A DNA stretch of 9,045 bases, from positions 1 to 9,045 of the forward strand of contig CAVOEV010000205.1 in assembly GCA_963694825.1 (NCBI GenBank). Direction: 5' to 3'. Positions 1-5,795 of the stretch are shown here, piece by piece. This DNA is from UBA8437 sp963694825 (lineage in GTDB: Bacteria; Planctomycetota; Planctomycetia; Planctomycetales; Planctomycetaceae). The position numbers and the translations under genes are program-made. The notes beneath the pieces are model-generated. The model was not told the DNA's origin and made no database searches. It saw only the letters and a list, made by a program, of their open reading frames with translations. Every line of letters starts with the position of its first letter. Position 1 is the first letter of the stretch.

Positions 1-21
1 TGGAGGCAAGAAACGCGCATC

Positions 22-507
22 ATGCCTGATCACAAACAGGGCGACATCCTGCAGATGGCTCGGGACGACAAATTTGATTTCGCTGTTGTATTTGGTCACT
101 GCGGCTTCACCCTAATGGCTGCGTGTTGGGGTGAATTCAGGGACAGCATCCCTGGATGGTCGACGGTACAGGACCCCTTTCGCGAACTTGCCAATGGTCC
201 TTATGAGATCGCGGAAGGAAGTTGGATAAGTTTCATCCGCTCACGGGCAAACCACGGTATGACCGACGCTGAGGTCATAAACGCCCTCGAGACGTCTCTG
301 AAATGGGCACATCAAGAAGGACATGTCCGAGTGATAACGAATGGAATCATGGACATCGATAAGGACACAGACATAGTGGCGAACAATGCCAGTCACGACC
401 GTCGAGCGCAGCTGATTAACCAGCTTGCGACGCAATACGAGACCGAATTCGGCCTGGAAATCACACTGACGAGCTTGAATGACGTCTTCAGACGAAATGC
501 GAGCTGA
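22..507 (+). CDS. Hypothetical protein, possibly divergent macro-domain-like (may be 5' truncated)
   Basis: A 161-residue soluble protein with no signal peptide or membrane segment. I do not recognise its family. Weak hints of a macro (ADP-ribose-binding) fold are a GDI at residues 7-9, a hydrophobic strand ending FGHCG at 24-28 where macro proteins carry their glycine/asparagine ligand loop, a helix around 84-98, and a strand then turn at 101-115 (VRVITNGIMDID). The canonical Asn/Gly-rich ligand residues are not clearly conserved, so this is inference only. The C terminus has a helix with DRR (126-128) and a final strand-helix EITLTSLNDVF. The ATG at 22 has a GGAGG at 2-6, an unusually long 15 bases upstream. 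The frame is also open back to base 1 (WRQETRI), so the true start may lie outside the window. The gene runs in the same direction as the DUF429 gene 143 bases downstream and shares its lower GC. Confidence 0.65.
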   Translation: MPDHKQGDILQMARDDKFDFAVVFGHCGFTLMAACWGEFRDSIPGWSTVQDPFRELANGPYEIAEGSWISFIRSRANHGMTDAEVINALETSLKWAHQEGHVRVITNGIMDIDKDTDIVANNASHDRRAQLINQLATQYETEFGLEITLTSLNDVFRRNAS

Positions 508-564
508 CCCCTTGATTCAAAGAAGAGCTGTTTCTTGACGTTCCTCACTCCCGAAACCGGAAGG

Positions 565-654
565 ATGGCCGGACTAACAACCCTGAGCAATCAAGGCTGG
601 TCCACAGTCAAGAACCGTAACTTCAAAGTGCCTGCAACCGAGGAGAACAAGTGA
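565..654 (+). other. Possible 29-codon ORF coupled to the DUF429 start
   Basis: ATG at 565 opens a 29-codon frame (MAGLTTLSNQGWSTVKN...ATEENK). Its TGA stop at 652-654 overlaps the GTG start of the DUF429 gene as GTGA, a geometry typical of translational coupling. The same frame is open all the way back to the TGA ending the preceding gene (505-507), so 508-651 could also be read as a continuation of that gene or its decayed tail. A GGAAGG stretch touches the ATG with no spacer, which is poor for initiation. The peptide resembles nothing I recognise and the frame could be chance. Otherwise the 143-base spacer shows no convincing sigma70 promoter. Confidence 0.2.
640..645 (+). promoter_or_regulatory. 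Shine-Dalgarno sequence for the DUF429 gene
   Basis: GAGGAG lies 5 bases before the GTG at 651. This supports the non-ATG start for the downstream gene. An in-frame TAA at 618-620 rules out a long N-terminal extension. Confidence 0.6.
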
Positions 655-1841
655 CGAAACAACCCGGCACTCTTTTGGCCGCAGACTGGGGCAAACCTCT
701 CAAGAAGCGAGCTGTCTACAAGGCAGATGTTGCTGGACGTGCAATCGAACGCATAGACAGTGAGGAGTGGAACTTACAGCTGTTACTTGAAACTGCAAGA
801 GAGATCGTTGGAGCGGGCAAGGGGCCGGTTGTCGTTTCTCTCGACCTCGCTCTGGGCATTCCAAAGCAGTTTTTTCAGAGCGTAAGGAGATGCGAACGCT
901 GGAGAATCGCTGACAGATTTATTGACTGGTTGTCGCTGCTCAATGCCGAACCGGATGTTTTTTGGGAGGAGGTGAATAGTGCGGATCAATGGCGGGTCGA
1001 GAGGCCATTTTTTTCAGTGCCAAAGGGTCAAGGAGCGCTCACGGCGTTCGAAACGACAGCGGGTTACTCATTGCGCCGTGAGGTGGACCGACTAACCCAT
1101 GCCAAGCCTCTCTTCGCAGTCAGCGGAATTCCCGGCACGGTCGGATCCGGCACCCGATGTCTCTGGCAAGAACTGGCACCGCTCCTCTCAGATAACAGTC
1201 GCGATTTTAAGGTCTGGCCGTTTGAAGGTCCGATGGACCAGCTACTCAAGCAGGAAAATATCATCGTCGCTGAGAACTACCCTGCAATTAGTTACACAAG
1301 CGCTCTTCGCGTGGAACTGCCCGGCCGGAAACTGATTGTCTCTAAAACAAAAGCCCCCCAACGCACCCAAGCCGTGCTCATGCTGAGCAACGCAGCCTGG
1401 ATCGCAACACACGGCGTCACCTTGCCTGATCTTGTTGCCGCCCGTGATGATGAAGATGACTTCGACGCCCTGATGACAGCGGCCGCAGGATTACGGTGTA
1501 TTCTCGAAGGCTATTCCCTCGAACAACCGGACCTGGACGACCCGGTCGCCGAGGGAGGCATGCTCCTTAGCTCAGCAGTGGACTTCAATGTCCCGGGAGA
1601 AACGCTTCAAGTCGATGTTGCTGCTGTGCCTCCAACCACAAGACGCGGGAGAAGAACGCCAAAACGGAAGACCCGGCGTTTCAGGTGTCCCATATGCGAC
1701 ATGCCGTTCAAGAACGGGAGAAGCGGATGGGATTCACACGTGGGCTCCTTTTCGAAACACCCCGACTGGCATCCCAATGTCAGTCAGCCGGAAGAACGAA
1801 AGCGTCTCTTCAAGATCGAATTCCCAGGGTTCTTCGACTAA
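651..1841 (+). CDS. DUF429-like predicted RNase H-fold nuclease with C-terminal zinc finger
   Basis: A 396-residue soluble protein starting at GTG behind a good ribosome binding site. Its motifs fit DUF429 (predicted RNase H-like nuclease): a first strand with D12 (LLAADWG), a second strand VVVSLDLALGIP with D65, ENYPA at 208-212 in place of the family's E-x-H/Y-P element, and an acidic run ending DDFDALMTAAAGL with D272 and the alanine-rich helix usual for the last motif. D12, D65, E208 and D272 are plausible metal ligands. Residues 331-343 form a very basic linker. C346 and C349 with H363 and H370 or H374 then form a C2H2-like zinc finger, suggesting nucleic-acid binding. DUF429 function is not established, so nuclease activity is inferred from the fold. 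GC is lower than in the minus-strand operon (31/60 in 961-1020). The partner gene upstream may be functionally linked. Confidence 0.7.
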   Translation: MTKQPGTLLAADWGKPLKKRAVYKADVAGRAIERIDSEEWNLQLLLETAREIVGAGKGPVVVSLDLALGIPKQFFQSVRRCERWRIADRFIDWLSLLNAEPDVFWEEVNSADQWRVERPFFSVPKGQGALTAFETTAGYSLRREVDRLTHAKPLFAVSGIPGTVGSGTRCLWQELAPLLSDNSRDFKVWPFEGPMDQLLKQENIIVAENYPAISYTSALRVELPGRKLIVSKTKAPQRTQAVLMLSNAAWIATHGVTLPDLVAARDDEDDFDALMTAAAGLRCILEGYSLEQPDLDDPVAEGGMLLSSAVDFNVPGETLQVDVAAVPPTTRRGRRTPKRKTRRFRCPICDMPFKNGRSGWDSHVGSFSKHPDWHPNVSQPEERKRLFKIEFPGFFD

Positions 1842-1860
1842 AAGTGACCGGTTGGCACTT
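1842..1860 (+). terminator. Weak hairpin after the DUF429 gene
   Basis: Immediately after the TAA stop, AAGTG (1842-1846) pairs with CACTT (1856-1860). An inner CC/GG pair, one bulged A and a GGTT loop complete the hairpin. No T-tract follows, so intrinsic termination is doubtful; it may only protect the 3' end. Confidence 0.2.
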
Positions 1861-2034
1861 CAGCCTGCCCACCGACACGACCCCTCCTGGATTTCGATCA
1901 GTCCGAGAACCCGTGGCGTGAAGACTTGGCCACAAGACAGATCGGGCTGAACGACGACCGTGTTCCCGTCTCAGGGAAGCCAGTCCCCGAACTTGAGGTC
2001 GACAAGAAACTGGCGCGTAAACGCGCGGTCTACG
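1848..2034 (+). pseudogene. Orphan protein-like frame, possible gene remnant
   Basis: The region 1842-2034 contains no intact gene. One plus-strand frame is open from 1848 to a TGA at 2100-2102. From about 1884 to 2034 it reads like real protein, for example ENPWREDLATRQIGLNDD and ELEVDKKLARKRAVYVTR. It has no ATG or GTG start in the protein-like part and runs into the antisense of the acyltransferase gene. That is the picture expected of a fragment left when the convergent gene blocks were joined. I cannot assign a family, and a chance open frame in GC-rich DNA remains possible. Confidence 0.25.
2013..2026 (-). terminator. Weak hairpin downstream of the acyltransferase gene
   Basis: GCGCG and CGCGC flank a TAAA (2018-2021), giving a short 5-bp GC stem beginning 9 bases past the stop of the minus-strand operon. 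In the minus direction a mildly T-rich CCAGTTTCTTG follows. The stem is short and the tail imperfect, so this is only a candidate terminator for the operon. Confidence 0.25.
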
Positions 2035-4392
2035 TCACTCGGACTCGTCGAACGATGACAACTCGTCAGAGACCTTCTCGGGCCGGGTCTTCTTACCGTT
2101 GAGCATCGTGCCGATCAACGTGTAGCGGACCATGTACTCGTAGGCCACCAGCAGGACCCCGGTGACCACGACGCAGATCAGGCTGAACTTGGCCCAGGCC
2201 GAAATCGGCCACGTCCGAACCACCATCTGGGCCAACAACACCAGCGGCAGGTGAGCGACGTAGAGCCAGTACGACGAATCGGACACGTAGCGGACCGTCC
2301 GGTTCTCGCGTTTCAGCAGGGTGCGGCACAGACCGATCAGGCCGAACGTCATCCCCCAGGCAAAGACTACCTGCAGGGTCACCGAGAGCAGACGATAATA
2401 CCGGGCCGGAACCAGCCCCTCGCGGTATCCGTAATCGCCGGTGGCAAAATCCAGTGCCAGCGGGAGAACGGCGATGAGCGTGACCGGAAGAGTGATCCAC
2501 CACCAACGACCCAGTCGGTTGTCCGTGTCGTCACAATCGAAGTACAGGGCTCCGAATCCGAAGAAGACCGCGTAGTAGAGCAAGATGTGGGGCGCGGGGA
2601 TGAAACCGATGGCTGTGTCGGGACCGAATTCCGAGGCGCCCGGCAACAGGCCCATCAGGGACTGGGGCACCATCGTCAACGGCACCAGCCACAGGTAACG
2701 TGCCGGTGAGACGATCAGCCAGCGAGGCGGGCCACGCCACTGCCGGGCATCGACAATCCACGCATAGATCGCAAACAGGGCAACCAGCCAGCAGAGGTAC
2801 CAGAGGAACCACAGGTGGTGGAAGATCGGCAGGTAGCTGGTCAGCACGTACATGACCCAGAGCAGACCGGCCAGGCCCTCGGGTTCCCCTTTCTCGTCCT
2901 CCTTCGTGTTCTCCTTCTCGTCCCCCTGCTCGTCCTTCTTTTCGTCCCCTTTCTCGTCCCTCTTGTCCTCCGTCTTCTGGACCTCCGGTACCGTGGCACC
3001 GGCCAGCAGTCCGGCAGCGTTGATCATGGGAATGATGGTCGCCACGCCGACCAGGCACGGAAGCAGGACTCGTTTGCACCGATGCACGATCAGTGCCCTC
3101 AGGCCGCGACGACGCCACAACATCGCGGTGAAGAAGCCGCTGATCATGAAGAACAACGGCAGCCGGAACCCGTGAATCACAGCGAGGATCAATGCGAACG
3201 CTTCGTGTTGTTCGGGGTCGTGAACAGCCCATCCCCCCTCGGCACCGGGCATGAAGGAAATCGCCGCATGCAGGGCGATGCCCAGCAGCATCGCACCGGA
3301 TCTCAGTGCATCCAGGTCGTGGCGTCTCGGAAACGAGGCCAACTCCGGCAGATCGGTTTTCGGCTCTTCCGGTCGAACGACGTCGTCCTCCTGGATCCGG
3401 CGACGCAACTTGTACAACTTCACCAGCAGCAAGACCAGCAGCACGACGGGCACCACCCGTCCTACCCCTGGGCCGCCAAAGTCGAAGGTGCTGATCCCGC
3501 TGACAATGCAATAGCCCATAGCCAGGTCGACGGCTCCGTCGGCATCCGAGCTTCCCTGTGACCGGAAACAGGCGACAAATGACCGGGCCAGCTTCGGAAA
3601 CACGAAGAAGTTCCAGGCCAGGTTGAAGCACGGCACCAACAGCCACCACACGTGCTGCATTTCCAGCTGCCGGTGCTCTTCGGGAATCGAATTCAACAGC
3701 GACCGGATCATCAGGCAGACGGCCGCCATGAAGATCGTGTGGAACACCAGCACGACCACGACCACAACCGCAACGATCACGGCCACCACCACCCACCCCT
3801 CATCCTCCTTGTCCTTGGCGCCGTGTGCCTCGAGCACCTCGATGGTTGCCTCGCGGCCGGTCTTCAGTTCCTCGTCATCAATCACCACCGCAATTTGCGT
3901 GAGAATCTCCTGGGTGAGTTCCCATTCGACGCGGGCCGCATCCAATGCCGTCGACTCATGCTTGTTCCTGAGGTCAATCTTGGCACCACGCTCGATCAGC
4001 AACTCGACGACCTCGGTTCGTCCGACGAACGCCGCAGAAATCAACGCCGTGCCCTTGTCGTCACCACGGGCGTTCACATCGGCGCCCCGGTCGAGCAGCA
4101 CGCGGACGGCATCGACGTGGCCTAGCAATGCCGCGACGATCAGAGGAGTGCTCCCTTTAGCCGGATGGCGGGCATTGATATCGGCTCCCGCGTCCAGTTG
4201 CCGCTCGATTGCCTCGACATCCCCGACAGACGCGGCAGCCCAGAGATCCGCCGCGCCGACCCGGGTCTCCGTCTCGTCGGATTCCCCGGCGGCTGCCGGC
4301 GACGATTTACCCGTTTCATCCTCCACCTGGGCCAACCCCGGGGCCGGGCTGCCAATCAACAGCACAGCGGCAAGCACCGCCGAGCGAAACAT
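2035..4392 (-). CDS. Signal peptide-ankyrin repeat-membrane module-acyltransferase 3 (OpgC/OafA-like) fusion protein
   Basis: The protein has 785 residues from the chosen ATG at 4392, which gives a clean signal peptide (MFRSAVLAAVLLIGSPAPGLAQ). A TTG at 4440, 8 bases after the upstream stop, would add 16 residues. Numbered from the ATG: a linker, then about three to four ankyrin repeats at 47-190 (PLIVAALLGHVDAVRVLLDRGADVNA). A hydrophobic helix follows at about 200-222, then a membrane module at 223-332 with VWWLLVPCFNLAWNFFVFPKLARSF, resembling DUF4328-like membrane domains. From about 356 comes an acyltransferase 3 domain, starting RRHDLDALRSGAMLLGIALH with the conserved His at 375, then IHGFRLPLFFMISGFF and further membrane helices to about 760. 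The best match is the MdoC/OpgC-like branch, which transfers acyl groups to glucans or other envelope polysaccharides; the acceptor here is unknown. The signal peptide implies the ankyrin repeats lie outside the cytoplasm, which is uncommon. A charged insert interrupts the acyltransferase domain. Confidence 0.85.
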   Translation of the reverse strand: MFRSAVLAAVLLIGSPAPGLAQVEDETGKSSPAAAGESDETETRVGAADLWAAASVGDVEAIERQLDAGADINARHPAKGSTPLIVAALLGHVDAVRVLLDRGADVNARGDDKGTALISAAFVGRTEVVELLIERGAKIDLRNKHESTALDAARVEWELTQEILTQIAVVIDDEELKTGREATIEVLEAHGAKDKEDEGWVVVAVIVAVVVVVVLVFHTIFMAAVCLMIRSLLNSIPEEHRQLEMQHVWWLLVPCFNLAWNFFVFPKLARSFVACFRSQGSSDADGAVDLAMGYCIVSGISTFDFGGPGVGRVVPVVLLVLLLVKLYKLRRRIQEDDVVRPEEPKTDLPELASFPRRHDLDALRSGAMLLGIALHAAISFMPGAEGGWAVHDPEQHEAFALILAVIHGFRLPLFFMISGFFTAMLWRRRGLRALIVHRCKRVLLPCLVGVATIIPMINAAGLLAGATVPEVQKTEDKRDEKGDEKKDEQGDEKENTKEDEKGEPEGLAGLLWVMYVLTSYLPIFHHLWFLWYLCWLVALFAIYAWIVDARQWRGPPRWLIVSPARYLWLVPLTMVPQSLMGLLPGASEFGPDTAIGFIPAPHILLYYAVFFGFGALYFDCDDTDNRLGRWWWITLPVTLIAVLPLALDFATGDYGYREGLVPARYYRLLSVTLQVVFAWGMTFGLIGLCRTLLKRENRTVRYVSDSSYWLYVAHLPLVLLAQMVVRTWPISAWAKFSLICVVVTGVLLVAYEYMVRYTLIGTMLNGKKTRPEKVSDELSSFDESE
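2875..2985 (-). repeat. Degenerate CTCGTCC-type repeat encoding a DEK-rich insert
   Basis: On the plus strand this stretch is almost pure pyrimidine, with several copies of TCGTCC spaced by multiples of three. On the minus strand it encodes a 37-residue run dominated by Asp, Glu and Lys (units such as DEKGDEKK and DEQGDEKE). It lies between two membrane helices of the acyltransferase domain, so it forms a long, highly charged and probably disordered loop. In-frame repeats of this kind change length readily by slippage. Confidence 0.6.
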
Positions 4393-4448
4393 CGCCAAGC
4401 CATGGCAGCCGGGGACGAGAGTGAGCAGGAACTCGGACAAGTCGAGCC

Positions 4449-5750
4449 TTACGCAAACAGTGGTTCGATCACCGACCCGTTCCGTACCAGCGTGACCGGT
4501 CGTCCCACGTTGGTCTGGAACTCGGTCTTCGGATCGATCCCGGTGTTCTGGAAAAACGACGCCGCCAGGTCATCCGGCGAGTACCCATCGCCACTGGGAG
4601 CACTGGCCGTCGCATCGGAAGCACCCACCACGCTCCCACCCCGGATGTCTCCACCGGCCAACAGCGAACACATCGCCCGGGCCCAGTGATCCCGGCCACC
4701 GCCACCGTTGACCTTCGGGGTCCGACCGAACTCACCGGTGACGAACAGAGAGGTCGAACCCAGCCGTCCCCGGTCATCGAGCCGTTCGAGCAGGGCCGAG
4801 AGGCCACGGTCGAAGGGAGGCAACAGGGTGCGGAGCTTCGAAAAGTTGTTCGAGTGCGTGTCGAAATCGAACTCGGCCGGCCTCAGCCTGACCGTCACAA
4901 AGTGCACGCCCGCCTCGATCAATCGGCAGGCCAGCAGCAGCGTCTGGCCGAACTCGTGCTTGCCGAACCTGTCGCTCTCGGAACTCTTCTCCTTCGAAAG
5001 ATCAAACGCGGTCCGCGTGCGGGGAGAGCTGATGATCTGGTAGGCCTGCTCGGAAAAACGGTCCAGTGACCGAACCTCGTCGTCGAGCTCCTCGAAACCG
5101 CGGAAGGTGGTATCCAGATCGTCGAGCAACTGCTTCTGGCGGCTGTAGCGAGCCACGGTCAGGCCATCGTCCAACGTCACGCCGCGAACACGGTAGGGAA
5201 AACCGTGACGAGGCTTCTCGGCCGTCAACGCGCTGTACTGCGTGCCCAGGTAACCCGGCCCGACGAACGCTTCGTCGATCGCCACGTAGGTCGGCAGGTC
5301 GCGGACCGAGGGATGCTGACGGGCGACCACGCTGCCGTACTCGGGATACTGCAACACCGGTGTCGGCAGGTTGCCGGTCAGCATGTACTTCTTGCCGATC
5401 CCGTGGTCGGCCAGGTTGTGAGTCACACCGCGAACGATCGCGTAGCGGCCAAAGTCCCTGGCCAGCATCGGCATCTGCTCGCAAATCTGCACCCCGGCCA
5501 CCGACGTGTCGATCGGACGGAATTCGCCGCGGAACTCGGCGGGAGCCTCGGGCTTCAGATCGAAGGTGTCCTGGTGAGACGGTCCGCCTTCGAGGAAGAC
5601 GAAGATCGCCGAGCGCAGGCCACCGTCGGCCTTGCCCGCGGCCTGTAGTTCCAGGCCCTTGGCCAGAGTCAGACCGCCGCCCAACGCGCCGACCTGCAGC
5701 AGCGTACGGCGTGAGAATCGTGAATCGGTCGGGAAGCTCATGGTCTTCAT
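4449..5750 (-). CDS. DUF1501 family protein, Tat-exported
   Basis: A 433-residue protein. The N terminus carries a twin-arginine signal (SRRTLLQVG, R14-R15, then a glycine-rich hydrophobic stretch to about 37), so it is probably exported folded by Tat. Family hallmarks are FLEGGPSHQDTFDLKP (52-67), RGVTHNLADHG (107-117), DFDTHSNNF (295-303), TGEFGRTPKVN (338-348) and GRDHW (352-356). DUF1501 is distantly related to the sulfatase/alkaline phosphatase superfamily; its substrate is unknown. Length is normal for the family. It follows the DUF1549/DUF1553 gene by 45 bases, the usual planctomycete pairing, and ends 8 bases before an alternative TTG start of the acyltransferase gene. ATG codons exist at 5750 and 5741. 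The second has the better-spaced AGGA and would shorten the protein by three residues. Confidence 0.93.
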   Translation of the reverse strand: MKTMSFPTDSRFSRRTLLQVGALGGGLTLAKGLELQAAGKADGGLRSAIFVFLEGGPSHQDTFDLKPEAPAEFRGEFRPIDTSVAGVQICEQMPMLARDFGRYAIVRGVTHNLADHGIGKKYMLTGNLPTPVLQYPEYGSVVARQHPSVRDLPTYVAIDEAFVGPGYLGTQYSALTAEKPRHGFPYRVRGVTLDDGLTVARYSRQKQLLDDLDTTFRGFEELDDEVRSLDRFSEQAYQIISSPRTRTAFDLSKEKSSESDRFGKHEFGQTLLLACRLIEAGVHFVTVRLRPAEFDFDTHSNNFSKLRTLLPPFDRGLSALLERLDDRGRLGSTSLFVTGEFGRTPKVNGGGGRDHWARAMCSLLAGGDIRGGSVVGASDATASAPSGDGYSPDDLAASFFQNTGIDPKTEFQTNVGRPVTLVRNGSVIEPLFA

Positions 5751-5753
5751 CCT
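5750..5753 (-). promoter_or_regulatory. Shine-Dalgarno element bearing on the DUF1501 start
   Basis: On the minus strand the sequence reads GGCAGGATGAAGACCATG. The AGGA is 8 bases from the second ATG (5741) but overlaps the first (5750), so spacing favours initiation at 5741. Confidence 0.4.
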
Positions 5754-5795
5754 GCCGGGTACCCAAAACCGCCCATCGTGTCGACGACGGCCGGA

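Noticed and set aside
535..563. A possible sigma70 promoter (TTGACG at 535-540)
   Set aside because: The position 17 bases downstream has no acceptable -10 hexamer (CGGAAG), so I do not call it.
1588..1950. Plus-strand frames overlapping the 3' end of the DUF429 gene
   Set aside because: They overlap the zinc-finger region in other frames; the DUF429 frame has the conserved motifs and ribosome binding site. Only the tail beyond 1848 in the DUF429 phase looked protein-like, and that is reported separately.
2880..2985. CRISPR-like or iteron-like direct repeats
   Set aside because: The repeats are short, degenerate, in-frame within a coding sequence and lack regular spacers; they encode the charged insert.
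2531..3796. A 421-codon minus-strand frame inside the acyltransferase gene
   Set aside because: A frame-shifted shadow of the same strand. The true frame has clear domain motifs, whereas this one is Arg/Gly/Pro-rich without structure.
3623..4495. A 290-codon plus-strand open frame
   Set aside because: Antisense to the ankyrin and membrane part of the fusion gene. Its Ser/Thr/Ala-rich low-complexity product follows from the complement of Val/Ala/Asp codons.
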